Of a DNA stretch of 64,000 bases, positions 1 to 11,232 are shown one piece after another (position 1 is the first letter of the stretch; each line of letters opens with the position of its first letter). The stretch is taken from contig NZ_AP028669.1 of NCBI RefSeq assembly GCF_041154485.1, forward strand, positions 1,736,001-1,800,000. Reading direction: 5' to 3'. The notes under the pieces are model-generated. The model searched no databases. It was not told where the DNA came from and saw only the letters and a list, made by a program, of their open reading frames with translations. The stretch is from Variovorax sp. V93. Lineage in GTDB: Bacteria > Pseudomonadota > Gammaproteobacteria > Burkholderiales > Burkholderiaceae_C. Made by a program: the position numbers and the translations under genes.

Positions 1-1
1 A

Positions 2-46
2 TGGCAGCGCGCCACGGCCTGGTTCAAAGCCAATGGCGTCGCCTGA
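2..46 (+). CDS. C-terminal end of a gene entering from the left (possibly a dienelactone-hydrolase-type protein)
   Basis: Frame 2 is open from the window edge to a TGA at 44-46 and encodes WQRATAWFKANGVA. Many dienelactone hydrolases and related alpha/beta hydrolases end in a similar Trp-Gln-Arg-x-x-x-Trp-Phe helix, which is the only reason for the family suggestion. An intrinsic terminator follows 26 bases after the stop, which supports this being a real gene end. The rest of the gene lies outside the window, so the identity is weak. Confidence 0.4.
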   Translation, partial: WQRATAWFKANGVA

Positions 47-72
47 CGACAGCCTGTAGCCATCCACCGCCG

Positions 73-104
73 AAGGCCGTCCCCGTGACGGCCTTTCTCT
101 TTTT
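73..104 (+). terminator. Intrinsic terminator after the leftmost gene
   Basis: A 9-base stem AAGGCCGTC/GACGGCCTT with a 5-base loop is followed by TCTCTTTTT. It sits between the stop at 46 and the ZIP transporter start at 125, so the transporter should be transcribed from its own promoter. Confidence 0.8.
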
Positions 105-124
105 ATGAACGGTATCGGGCATCA

Positions 125-1030
125 ATGCCCATCGACATTGCGCAAGCAGCTATGAATTTGATAGTGATCATCGTGGCGACCCTGGTTGCCGGCATCGGAA
201 GCGTGTGGCTGGCCGCATTGCTCTTGCGCGTGGGCGTTCGCAACGGTTCGGGCGGCGTGAATTCGCAGCACCTGCTGAGCCTGGCCGCGGGCGCGCTGCT
301 GGCCACCGCATTCATGCACCTCTTGCCCGAAGCCTTCGAGAGCCGCATCGAGCCCGCGCTGCTGTTCGGCGTGCTGCTGTTCGGCCTGGTGTTCTTCTTC
401 CTGCTCGACAAGGCCGAGCTCTGGCACCACGGGCACGAGCACCATCACGGCGATCACGGCCATGCCCACGATCACGGCCACGATCACGGCCATGCGCATG
501 CCCACGCGCCCCGCATGGGCGGCGGCTGGGCGGTGCTCACCGGCGACAGCGTGCACTGCTTCGGCGACGGCATCCTGATTGCGTCGGCCTTCATCGCGGA
601 CATCCGCCTGGGCCTGGTGGCGGCCGTGGCCGTGCTCGCGCACGAGGTGCCGCACCACATCGGCGACCTGGTCGTGCTGCGCCAGAGCTCGGCCAACCAG
701 CGTGCGGCGCTCGTCAAGGTGTCGCTGGCCGGCACCATGACCATGCTCGGGGGCATCGTGGGATGGTGGCTGGTCGACCAGCTGCACGGCTGGCTGCCGT
801 ACTTCCTGGTGCTGGCCAGCAGCAGCTTCGTCTACGTGGCGCTGGCCGACCTGATTCCCCAGCTGCAGAAGCGGTTGCCCGCGCGGCAGACCGCGGCGCA
901 GATCGTGTGGCTGGTGGTGGGCATTGCGCTGGTTTCGCTGGTGAGCCGGCTGGCCCACGGCGAGCATGGCCATGGCGACCACGGCCATGACGAGGGCCAT
1001 GGGGAACACGGCCACGTCCACAAGGACTGA
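125..1030 (+). CDS. ZIP-family divalent metal transporter with histidine-rich loops
   Basis: A 301-residue inner-membrane protein of the ZIP (ZupT/SLC39) family, expected to move Zn2+ or related divalent metals into the cytoplasm. The metal-binding helices are visible: a His-Cys-Phe-Gly-Asp-Gly segment near residue 144 and HEVPHHIGD at about 173-181. Most family members have HExPHExGD, so the second Glu is His here. A histidine-rich cytoplasmic loop spans residues 101-128, and a second His/Gly/Asp tail runs from about 277 to 300; such stretches usually buffer or sense metal. An alternative start at 152 (MNLIVII) would remove nine residues. It is monocistronic, behind the terminator at 73-104. 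The exact metal cannot be read from the sequence. Confidence 0.88.
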   Translation: MPIDIAQAAMNLIVIIVATLVAGIGSVWLAALLLRVGVRNGSGGVNSQHLLSLAAGALLATAFMHLLPEAFESRIEPALLFGVLLFGLVFFFLLDKAELWHHGHEHHHGDHGHAHDHGHDHGHAHAHAPRMGGGWAVLTGDSVHCFGDGILIASAFIADIRLGLVAAVAVLAHEVPHHIGDLVVLRQSSANQRAALVKVSLAGTMTMLGGIVGWWLVDQLHGWLPYFLVLASSSFVYVALADLIPQLQKRLPARQTAAQIVWLVVGIALVSLVSRLAHGEHGHGDHGHDEGHGEHGHVHKD

Positions 1031-1169
1031 AGGCGGGGCCCGGCAAGTCAGGCGGCGCCGGGCGAGAAACTTTCCGACACCGACGCCGCGCCTCAGGTGA
1101 AGCGGAACGGCCGAAACAGGCGCACTATAGGGGTTCGTTCAGTCCAGTATCCAGTCTGAGGAGCCGATC

Positions 1170-1382
1170 ATGATCAACGTCGACGCCACCGCGCGTTCCG
1201 CCTCGTTGCCCGACGAAGACGACGACAACACGCCAGCCGACGATTTCGAGGAAACCGACAGCGAAATCTCCGACGACCTGTCGGAGGAAACGGGCATCGA
1301 TCTCACGGATGCGAGCGAACTCGACGCCGACAACGTCCCGGCCGACGAGGAGTTCGACCGCGTGATGAACGCCCCCGACTGA
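1170..1382 (+). CDS. Small highly acidic protein, function unknown
   Basis: A 70-residue protein with 17 Asp and 9 Glu, two Arg and no Lys, so it is very acidic and probably disordered. An AGGAG Shine-Dalgarno sequence lies eight bases before the ATG, which supports translation. A TATAGG-like -10 element at about 1127-1132 lies upstream, without a convincing -35. It has no recognisable domain, cysteine or membrane segment. It converges with the D-aminoacylase gene, whose stop lies six bases beyond its own. Possible roles (metal or cation buffering, nucleic-acid mimicry) are guesses. The adjacent metal transporter is separated from it by 139 bases and may be unrelated. Confidence 0.6.
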   Translation: MINVDATARSASLPDEDDDNTPADDFEETDSEISDDLSEETGIDLTDASELDADNVPADEEFDRVMNAPD

Positions 1383-1388
1383 TCCCCG

Positions 1389-2849
1389 TCAGGCCGCCGT
1401 TTCGCGCCGCGTGATCACCTGCCCGTTGCGCGCACCGCTGTGCGCGCCGTGCTGCCAGGTGATGGCGCCATTCACGATCACTGCATCGATGCCTTCGGCC
1501 GCCCGTGTCGGCGTCTCGTAGTTCGCGGTGTCGCGTACCGTGGCCGCATTGAAGATCACCACGTCGGCGTGGTGGCCCGGCTTCAAGGTGCCGCGCTCGT
1601 GCAGCCCGAAGTTGCGCGCGGTGAGCCCGGTCATCTTCCACACCGCCGTCTCCAGCGGAAACAGGCCGACGTCGCGGCTGTAGTGGCCGAGCACGCGCGG
1701 GAAGGTGCCCCAGAGGCGCGGATGCGGCTTCTCGCCGAGCGGGATGCCGTCGGAGCCGATCATGGTGTCGTCGAAAGCGAGGATGCGCTGCACGTCGTCC
1801 TCGTCCATCATGAAATAGATCGCGCTGCCGGGCGACAGCCGCTTCGCCGCCTCTTCGCCGGAGACGCCCCATTCGGCCGCGATGTCCTTCAGGTCGCGCC
1901 CCGCGCACTCGGGGTGCGGCACGCTCGACGCGATCAGCACCCGGCCGTCCATCATGCCCCGGTCGGTGCGGATCATGGTGGAACCCGCGGTGTAGGGATA
2001 GCAGTCGAGGCCGATGCACTGGTGGCGCATCGCTTCCTTGATGAAGGGCAGCGTCACCTTGCTCTTGCCGAAGTTCTGCGCGTTCTGCACCTTGTGGTGA
2101 GACACCACCACCGGAATGCCGAGCGCGCGGCCGATGTGGAAGGTTTCCTCCAGCGACTCCATCACGCGATCCGCCTCGTCGCGCATGTGCGTCACGTAGA
2201 GCGCCTTGCGCGAACTGAGCGGGCGGGCGACCTCGATGATCTCCTCGGTCGTCGCCTTGACGGCCGGCGGATAGAAGGTGCCGGTCGACAGGCCGATGGC
2301 GCCGGCCTGCATGGCTTCCTCGACCAGCGCCTGCATGGCGGCGATCTCGCTGTCGTTGGCGGGGCGGTCGAGGTCGGACATGGTCACGGCGCGCAAGGTC
2401 GAGTGGCCGACCATCGCGGCCACGTTCACCGACGAGGGCGTGGTGCGCAGCGCATCGAGGTAGGCCGCGAAGGTCGTGAACCGGTCTTCCGGCGGCGTCT
2501 CGAGCAGGCTCAGCGGCATCGGCAGTTCCATGTCTTCGCGCAGCGGCGCGGCGCTGATGCCGCAGTTGCCCGCCACCACCGTGGTCACGCCCTGCGACAC
2601 CTTGAAGGGCATCTGCGCCTGCGACAGCACGGCCTGGTCGTCGTGCGTGTGCGAGTCGATGAAGCCGGGCGCGACGATGCGGCCGGTGGCGTCGAGCGTT
2701 TGGTCGGCGGTGTGGCCAGCGAGATTGCCGATGGCCGCGATGCGGCCGCCCGAGATGCCCACGTCGGCATCGAAGCGCGGCGCCTTGGTGCCGTCGATCA
2801 CGGTGCCGCCGCGGATCAGCAGGTCGTAGTGGGGTGTCTTGTCGCTCAT
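1389..2849 (-). CDS. N-acyl-D-amino-acid deacylase (D-aminoacylase)
   Basis: A 486-residue amidohydrolase that hydrolyses N-acyl-D-amino acids to the free D-amino acid and the carboxylate. The key residues of the Alcaligenes-type D-aminoacylase are present at nearly identical positions: HTHDD with His67 and His69, Cys96 in AGNCG, His221 in THMRDE, His251/252 in VVSHH and Asp367 in GSDG. The length is normal for the family. It is the last gene of an eight-gene minus-strand operon and starts 12 bases after the ATPase gene ends. The upstream importer and the FAD oxidoreductase suggest that imported acylated or peptidic D-amino acids are deacylated here and then oxidised. Some relatives act on dihydroorotate-like or other cyclic amides, so the substrate is inferred. 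Confidence 0.87.
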   Translation of the reverse strand: MSDKTPHYDLLIRGGTVIDGTKAPRFDADVGISGGRIAAIGNLAGHTADQTLDATGRIVAPGFIDSHTHDDQAVLSQAQMPFKVSQGVTTVVAGNCGISAAPLREDMELPMPLSLLETPPEDRFTTFAAYLDALRTTPSSVNVAAMVGHSTLRAVTMSDLDRPANDSEIAAMQALVEEAMQAGAIGLSTGTFYPPAVKATTEEIIEVARPLSSRKALYVTHMRDEADRVMESLEETFHIGRALGIPVVVSHHKVQNAQNFGKSKVTLPFIKEAMRHQCIGLDCYPYTAGSTMIRTDRGMMDGRVLIASSVPHPECAGRDLKDIAAEWGVSGEEAAKRLSPGSAIYFMMDEDDVQRILAFDDTMIGSDGIPLGEKPHPRLWGTFPRVLGHYSRDVGLFPLETAVWKMTGLTARNFGLHERGTLKPGHHADVVIFNAATVRDTANYETPTRAAEGIDAVIVNGAITWQHGAHSGARNGQVITRRETAA

Positions 2850-2861
2850 CGGTGGGATCTT

Positions 2862-3859
2862 TCAGCGGAAGTGGCAGGCGACCCAGTGGCCGCCGATGGA
2901 AGACGAAGGCCGCTCGCTCAACTCGGGCGCTTTTTCCTTGCACACGGCCTGCGCCATCGGGCAGCGTGTGTGGAAGCGGCAGCCCGAAGGCGGATTGGCG
3001 GGGCTCGGCGGATCGCCCTGCAGCAGCATGCGGCGCGCCGGTGTGCGCGGATTGGGCACGGGCACCGCCGACAGGAGAATCTCCGTGTACGGATGGCGCG
3101 GCGCAGAAAACAGCGTGTTGCGATCGGCAATCTCGACGATGTGCCCGAGGTACATCACCGCCACGCGGTGGCTGATGTGGCGCACCACCGCAAGGTCGTG
3201 CGCGACGAACAGGTAGGCAATGCCGAACTCGGCCTGCAGATCCATCAGCAGGTTCACCACCTGCGCCTGCACCGACACGTCGAGTGCCGACACCGGCTCG
3301 TCGCAGACGATCAGCTTGGGGTTGAGCGCCAGCGCGCGCGCAATGCCCAGCCGCTGCCGCTGGCCGCCCGAGAACTCGTGCGGGAATTTCTTCGCCGCCT
3401 CGGGCCTGAGGCCCACGCGCGAGAACAGCCACTGCACGCGCTCGCGCCGCTCGGCGGCCGTGCCCGTGCCAAGATGGCTGAAGTTGCGCATGGGCTCGGC
3501 CACGATGTCGCCGGCCGTCAGGCGTGGGTTCAGCGAGGCATACGGGTCCTGGAAGATGATCTGCAGCTGGCGCCGGCGCAGCCGCATCTCGTTGGCGGAG
3601 AGCGTCAGCAGCTCCTCGCCCTCGAGCTGCACCGAGCCCGAGGTCGGTTCGACCAGCCGCATCACCGACTTGGCGGTGGTCGTCTTGCCGCAGCCCGATT
3701 CGCCGACCAGCGACAGCGTCTCGCCGCGCGCGACCGAGAACGAGACCCCATCGACCGCCTGGATCGCGGGCCTGGCCGGCCGCAGCCAGCGCTTGGGCGA
3801 GAGGTAGTGCTTGCGCAGGTTGCGCACCTGGAGCAGCGGCGCTGCGGTTGTCGTCGTGG

Positions 3860-3863
<4 letters not shown>
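2862..3863 (-). CDS. Dipeptide/oligopeptide ABC transporter ATP-binding protein (DppF-type)
   Basis: A 333-residue ABC ATPase energising a Dpp/Opp-type importer. It shows Walker [10 protein letters not shown], the signature [10 protein letters not shown], Walker [13 protein letters not shown] and the C-terminal oligopeptide-transporter extension with a Cys-rich segment ([15 protein letters not shown]) that in relatives can hold an iron-sulfur cluster. The ATG at 3863 gives an ATGA overlap with the stop of the preceding ATPase, so the two are translationally coupled. A string of Thr residues follows the start Met. It pairs with the other ATPase, two permeases and one binding protein, giving a complete five-component importer. 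Confidence 0.9.
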
Positions 3864-4888
<1,025 letters not shown>

Positions 4889-4896
4889 GGTGGGCC

Positions 4897-5805
4897 TCAC
4901 AGCTGCCGCGCCAGGCGCGGGTCGAGCGCATCGCGCAGGCCGTCGCCGAGCAGGTTGATCGCCAGCACCGTGGCCGCCAGCAGCAGGCCCGGGTACAGGA
5001 TGATGTGGAACGCCACTGCCACGAAGTTGCGGCCCTCGGCCATCATGTTGCCCCAGCTGGGCGTCTGCGCCGGCACACCCACGCCGAGGAAGGACAGCGC
5101 CGCTTCCGTCAGCACCGCGGCGGCGGCCACGAAGGTCGACTGCACGATCAGAGGGGCCACCATGTTGGGCAGCACGTGGCGCAGCAGGATCACGGGCAGC
5201 CGCGTGCCGACCGCATGCGCGGCCTCGACATACAGCTGCTCGCGCAGGGTGAGCGCGAGCGAGCGCACCAGCCGCACCACGCGCGGAATCTCCGGCACCG
5301 TGATGGCGACGATCACCGTCGTGAGGCTGGCGCGCGTCACCGCCATGAGCGCAATGGCGAGCAAGATGCCGGGAATGGCCATGAGCCCGTCCATCACGCG
5401 CATCACCGGCCCGTCGGCCCAGCGCACGAAGCCCGCGATGAGGCCGATCAGCACGCCGAAGAAGGTGGCGAGCAGCGCGACCGAGGCGCCGACGATCATC
5501 GACACCTGCCCGCCCCACACGGCGCGGCTGAACACGTCGCGGCCGAGCGCGTCGGTGCCGAACCAGTGTTCGGCCGAAGGCGGCTGCATGCGCGCGAGCG
5601 GGTCGATGTCCTGCGGATCGAAGGTGGCGATCCAGGGCGCGCCGATGGAGACCGCGGCCACTGCAACCAGCAGCAGCCCGCCGACGATCAGCGTCGGATG
5701 CTTGCGCACCCAGCGCCAGCGCGGCGGCACGAAGGGCGCATCGTCGGCCGCGGCAACGGGCGGCGCGGGCAGGGGGCTTTCACTCATCGGAAGTACGGTG
5801 GACAT
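4897..5805 (-). CDS. Peptide ABC transporter permease (DppC-type)
   Basis: A 302-residue inner-membrane permease with an N-terminal cytoplasmic Pro-rich leader, one membrane helix at about 38-58, a DppC/OppC-type periplasmic segment containing [13 protein letters not shown] at about 82-94, and five further helices carrying the permease ATPase-coupling loop ([17 protein letters not shown]). It forms a heterodimer with the DppB-type permease encoded immediately upstream; the two genes are eight bases apart. Confidence 0.9.
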   Translation of the reverse strand: MSTVLPMSESPLPAPPVAAADDAPFVPPRWRWVRKHPTLIVGGLLLVAVAAVSIGAPWIATFDPQDIDPLARMQPPSAEHWFGTDALGRDVFSRAVWGGQVSMIVGASVALLATFFGVLIGLIAGFVRWADGPVMRVMDGLMAIPGILLAIALMAVTRASLTTVIVAITVPEIPRVVRLVRSLALTLREQLYVEAAHAVGTRLPVILLRHVLPNMVAPLIVQSTFVAAAAVLTEAALSFLGVGVPAQTPSWGNMMAEGRNFVAVAFHIILYPGLLLAATVLAINLLGDGLRDALDPRLARQL

Positions 5806-5813
5806 GGGGTCAT

Positions 5814-6749
5814 CTAGTACGTGATGCGCGGATCGAACAGCCGGTAGCTCAGATCGATCAGCAGGTTGATCAGCACGTACACGCCGGCCGACAACAGCAG
5901 CACGCTCTGGATCACGGGATAGTCGTGGCGCTGCACCGAATCGATCACGAGCCGGCCCACGCCCGGAATGGCGAACACCGTCTCGGTGACCACCACGCCG
6001 CCGATCAGGAGCGCGATGCCCACGCCCACCGTGGTGGCGATGGGAATGGCCGCATTGCGCAGCGCATGGCCCAGCACCGGCAGCACGCCCAGGCCCTTGG
6101 CGCGCGCGGTGCGGATGTAGTCTTCATGCAGCACCTCGAGCACGGTGGCGCGCGTCATGCGCGTGACGAGCGCGATGTACACCAGTGCGAGGTTCACGCA
6201 GGGCAGCACCAGGCCGCGCAGCCATTGGCCGGGGCTGTCGGAGAAGCGCGCGTAGCCCTGCACCGGAAACCACGGCAGCTGGATCGCGAAGGCGTAGATC
6301 AGCAGGTAGCCCACCAGGAACACCGGCACCGAGAACGCGAGCACCGCGAACAGCATCACGAGCCGGTCGATCCAGCTGCCCGCGCGGTAGGCCGCGAGCG
6401 TGCCCAGCGGCACCGCCAGAACGAGCGTGATGGCCATGGTCAGCACCGCGATCGACACCGTGGGCTCCAGCCGCTGCGCGAGCAGCTGCGCCACCGGCAC
6501 CTGGGTGAAGATCGAGGTGCCGAGGTCGCCCGTGAAGAGCTTGCCCAGCCAGATTGCGAACTGCTGCCACAGCGGCAGGTTGAGGCCGAGCGCGGCGCGC
6601 AGTTTCTCGATGTCCTCGACCGAGGCCAGGTCGCCCGCGATCAGCGCCGCGGGGTCGCCCGGCGACAGGTGGATCAGCAGGAACACCACCACCGCCACCA
6701 CGGCCATCACGGGCAGCGTCGAGAGGAATCGTCGGAGGATGTAGCCCAT
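5814..6749 (-). CDS. Peptide ABC transporter permease (DppB-type)
   Basis: A 311-residue inner-membrane permease of the DppB/OppB family with six predicted helices. It begins MGYILRRFLSTLPVMA, the usual first helix of the family, and contains the coupling loop YIRTARAKGLG at about 210-220. It lies 21 bases after the binding-protein gene and 8 bases before the DppC-type gene. Confidence 0.9.
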   Translation of the reverse strand: MGYILRRFLSTLPVMAVVAVVVFLLIHLSPGDPAALIAGDLASVEDIEKLRAALGLNLPLWQQFAIWLGKLFTGDLGTSIFTQVPVAQLLAQRLEPTVSIAVLTMAITLVLAVPLGTLAAYRAGSWIDRLVMLFAVLAFSVPVFLVGYLLIYAFAIQLPWFPVQGYARFSDSPGQWLRGLVLPCVNLALVYIALVTRMTRATVLEVLHEDYIRTARAKGLGVLPVLGHALRNAAIPIATTVGVGIALLIGGVVVTETVFAIPGVGRLVIDSVQRHDYPVIQSVLLLSAGVYVLINLLIDLSYRLFDPRITY

Positions 6750-6770
6750 GGTGCTGCCGTGCGATGCCGC

Positions 6771-8351
6771 TTACTTGTCGAGCATCCAGACCGTCGGCAT
6801 GCCGGCCCAGAGCTTGTCCGTGCCCTTGAGGCTCGCGCGCGCGGCAAACGCGGCCGTGTACTGGCCTGCGTTGATGTAGGGCACCGTTTCGTAGGCGCGG
6901 GCCTGGAAGGCGTCGAGGATCTCGCGGCGCTTGGCCGGCACGGTCTCCTTGAGCCAGGCGTTGCGCAGGTCGTCGAGCGTCTTGTCGCAGGGCCAGCCGG
7001 GCAGGGTGTTGCCGCAGGCCGCGCTCAGGTAGGCGTTGGTGATGGGGGAGTTGACGTCGAACTCGCCCGCCACCGTGACGTACATGTTCCAGCCGCCGGC
7101 CTCGGGCGCATCGCGCTTGGCGCGGCGCGCGCCGATGGAGGCCCAGTCCATGGTCTGCGCATCGACGTTCATGCCGATGCTGCGCATGGTCTGCGCGGCC
7201 ATCAGCGCCTCGGCGTTGAGGTAGGTGACGTCGCTCGGCACCAGGATGGTGATCTTCTCGCCCTTGTAGCCGGCGTCCGCGAGCATCTTCTTGGCCTTGG
7301 CCACGTCGGCCTTGCGGTAGGGTTCGGCGCCCGCGGCGGTGTCGTTGGGGCTGCCGCAGATGAAGAAGGTCTGGCAGTAGCTCATGCGCATGTCCAGCGG
7401 ATAGCCCATGGCCGCGACGATGCGCTCCTGGCTCACGGCCTGCAGCAGCGCCTGGCGCACCTTCGGGTTGTTGAAGGGCGGCAGCAGGTGGTTCATCACC
7501 AGGAAGCCCTGGTAGGTGCCGCCCGAGCCGATCTTCACGCCCGGGTCGGTGCGCAGCGGCGCGATGTAGTCGGGCGGCACTTGCTCCACCAGGTCGACCT
7601 CGCCGCGCTTGAGCGCCGCGATGGCGCTGTTGGCGTCGGGCAGGTAGAGCCATTCCACGCGGTCGAAGCTGGTCTTCTTGCTGCCGGCCAGGCCGCTCGG
7701 CGCTTCGCTGCGCGGCAGGTAGTTGGGGTTGCGCACGAACACGGTCTTGTTGCCAGGCACCCATTCGTCGCGCTTGAAGATGAAGGGGCCGGAGCCGATC
7801 ACCTCGGGCAGCGGCGCGGTGGCGGGCATCTTCGCGAGCCGCTCGGGCAGGATCACGGGCGGAAAGCTCGACGGCTTGGCGAGCCCCTCGAGCACCAGGC
7901 CGAAGGGCTCGGCGAGCGTGAGCGTGAAGGTGCGCGCATCCACCGCCTTCCACTCGGCGCCGCCCGCCACCATGGCGCGGCCGATGCTGTCGCGTGCGGC
8001 CCAGCGCTGCAGCGAGGCAATCGCGTCGGCCGAGGTCACGGCGCTGCCGTCGGAGAACTTCAGGCCTGGGCGCAGCGTGAAGCTCCACTGCTTGCCGTCC
8101 TTGGAGGAGGTGTACTTCTCGGCCATCTGCGGCTGCGGCTTGCCGTTCGCATCCTGCGCGAACAGCGTGTCGTAGACCATGTAGCCGAAGTTGCGCGAAA
8201 TGTAGGCGGTGGTGAAGGTCGGGTCGAGGATCTTCAGGTCGGCATGCGCCACCACCTTGAGCGTCTTGGGCGGCGCCGTCTGGGCGAGCGCCGGCAAGTA
8301 CGCGGCCGAAAGCGCCAGGGTGGCAAGGGCTGCAAGCGTTCGTCGTTTCAT
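6771..8351 (-). CDS. Periplasmic substrate-binding protein of a peptide-type ABC importer (SBP family 5)
   Basis: A 526-residue extracellular solute-binding protein family 5 member, the family of DppA, OppA and nickel or glutathione binders. The chosen ATG at 8351 gives a clear Sec signal peptide (MKRRTLAALATLALSAAYLPALA) with cleavage after about residue 23. A longer reading frame upstream overlaps neighbouring genes and has no signal. The mature protein starts TLKVVAHADLKILDP and has the family stretch SFTLRPGLKFSDG. The neighbouring M81 peptidase and D-aminoacylase suggest a peptide or acyl-amino-acid ligand rather than nickel, but the ligand is not readable from the sequence. Confidence 0.9.
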   Translation of the reverse strand: MKRRTLAALATLALSAAYLPALAQTAPPKTLKVVAHADLKILDPTFTTAYISRNFGYMVYDTLFAQDANGKPQPQMAEKYTSSKDGKQWSFTLRPGLKFSDGSAVTSADAIASLQRWAARDSIGRAMVAGGAEWKAVDARTFTLTLAEPFGLVLEGLAKPSSFPPVILPERLAKMPATAPLPEVIGSGPFIFKRDEWVPGNKTVFVRNPNYLPRSEAPSGLAGSKKTSFDRVEWLYLPDANSAIAALKRGEVDLVEQVPPDYIAPLRTDPGVKIGSGGTYQGFLVMNHLLPPFNNPKVRQALLQAVSQERIVAAMGYPLDMRMSYCQTFFICGSPNDTAAGAEPYRKADVAKAKKMLADAGYKGEKITILVPSDVTYLNAEALMAAQTMRSIGMNVDAQTMDWASIGARRAKRDAPEAGGWNMYVTVAGEFDVNSPITNAYLSAACGNTLPGWPCDKTLDDLRNAWLKETVPAKRREILDAFQARAYETVPYINAGQYTAAFAARASLKGTDKLWAGMPTVWMLDK

Positions 8352-8383
8352 CGTCGGTACTCCGGTGGGGGGCGAAAGAAAGG

Positions 8384-9835
8384 TCAGGCGGCAGCGCCGA
8401 TGGGCCACTTGGGCAGGCGCGCCTTGCGGTAGGGCAGGGTGTTCAGGTCGAGCGTCACGGCGCCGGGAGCGCCGGCGTAGATCACGTGCTTCGCAACCTT
8501 CGAGTAAGAAGCGTAGAAGTGCTGCGACGACTTCACGACGATGATCTTCCTGGCCGCCAGGTCGCATCCGAGCTGCGTGAACAGGTCGGTGCCCATGGCC
8601 TGGTTGCGCAGCGTGACCAGCACGATCTCGATGCCGTTGGCCTCGACCAGCGCGCTGTCGCCCATGAGCGTGGGCGTGCCCGCCAGGCCCGTCATCACCA
8701 GGTCGTGCTTGAGCGCCTTCACGGTGCAGTCGAGGTCGATCGGGTCGCCCGAGAGCGGGCTGATCTTGCCGCCGATGCGCATGGCCAGCTTCGCGCCCAC
8801 GCCGGCATCGAAGGCGATGCGCACCGCGATCGGGTCCCACATCGGACCGATGGCCGCGTTCGCGATGCCGCGCTCGACCATGCGGCGCAGGATGAAGGTG
8901 GAGTCGCTGGCCGCGCCGCCGCCGGGGTTGTCGGCGCCGTCGGACAGCACTACCGGGCCACCGTCGAAGGCCAGCGCCTGGTCGAGCGAGGCGTCGATGC
9001 CCGGGTAGTCGATCGTGAGCCCGTCGCGCATGGCGATGACTTCGTCCGCGAGCTGGCGGGCGAGCGCATCGGCCTTGGCCTGGTCGCCGTCGGTGTAGAC
9101 CAGCACCTTGGTGCCCATCTCGGGCACGTCGCCCCATGAGAAGCCGTGCGTGAGCGAGATCGACAGCACGCCGTCCTTGCCCTCGAGCGACTGCATGCGC
9201 TCGACGAACCCGCGCGCCGGCTCGCGCGAGGTGTGAACGGTAACGATCATGTCGCAGTCGACCATCGCGGCCACCGGCTTCACCTTGCCTTCGACCATTG
9301 CGGCGCAGATGTCCACCAGCTCCAGGCCGCGTTCGAGCACGTCGGTGTGCGGGTATTCCTTGAACGAGATCATCAGGTCGGCGTTGTCGACCATCTGGGG
9401 CGTCAGGTGGTTGTGCGGATCGAGTTCGGCGCCGATCACCACGCCGGGCCCGACGATCTGCCGCACGCGCGCGAGCAGATCGCCCTCGCAGTCGTCGTAG
9501 CCGTCGGCCACCATGGCGCCGTGCAGGCCGAGCAGCACCATGTCGACCGGCAGCACCGCGCGCAGGTCGGCCAGCAGTTCGTCGCGCAGCGTCTCGTAGG
9601 CGTGGCGCGTGGTGGTGCCGCTGGGCTGCGCGCCGGCCACCATGCCTTCGAACAGCTCCCAGCCGCGGTCGGCGCCGCGCATGCGCGCGGCCCACAGCGG
9701 GCCCGAGAACAGCGTCATCGCGTCCGGATGCTGGCCGGCCGGGAAGTAGCCGCGGTCCCTGAAGGAGGCGAGGCCGGTCGGCATCGGGCCGAAGGTGTTG
9801 GTTTCGGTGGCGAGGGAGGCGCTGAAGACACGCAT
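8384..9835 (-). CDS. M81 family metallopeptidase (MlrC / microcystinase C family)
   Basis: A 483-residue DUF1485/MlrC-type protein. MlrC is the zinc enzyme that performs the last step of microcystin breakdown, but most family members have unknown substrates. Visible family features are the N-terminal TETNTFGP motif (residues 10-17), GLHGAMVADGYDDCEGD, a D-x-H pair in ELDPHNHLTP and FKEYPHTDV. The C-terminal MlrC domain contains SDGADNPGGGAASDSTFIL. It has no signal peptide, so it is cytoplasmic and would act on imported substrate. It sits between the FAD oxidoreductase and the binding-protein genes of the same operon. A second, diverged M81 protein is encoded at 43798-45270. Confidence 0.87.
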   Translation of the reverse strand: MRVFSASLATETNTFGPMPTGLASFRDRGYFPAGQHPDAMTLFSGPLWAARMRGADRGWELFEGMVAGAQPSGTTTRHAYETLRDELLADLRAVLPVDMVLLGLHGAMVADGYDDCEGDLLARVRQIVGPGVVIGAELDPHNHLTPQMVDNADLMISFKEYPHTDVLERGLELVDICAAMVEGKVKPVAAMVDCDMIVTVHTSREPARGFVERMQSLEGKDGVLSISLTHGFSWGDVPEMGTKVLVYTDGDQAKADALARQLADEVIAMRDGLTIDYPGIDASLDQALAFDGGPVVLSDGADNPGGGAASDSTFILRRMVERGIANAAIGPMWDPIAVRIAFDAGVGAKLAMRIGGKISPLSGDPIDLDCTVKALKHDLVMTGLAGTPTLMGDSALVEANGIEIVLVTLRNQAMGTDLFTQLGCDLAARKIIVVKSSQHFYASYSKVAKHVIYAGAPGAVTLDLNTLPYRKARLPKWPIGAAA

Positions 9836-9868
9836 GGGTTTGTCTCTGTGGTGGTGGGAGTGTTCTTG

Positions 9869-11148
<1,280 letters not shown>

Positions 11149-11232
11149 TCCGGGCCTGCACCGCCCGGGCCGCAAGGAACGGCGCGGCACCGGGCTGGCA
11201 GAATTGCGCTGCACCACAAGAGAAAGCCAAGC

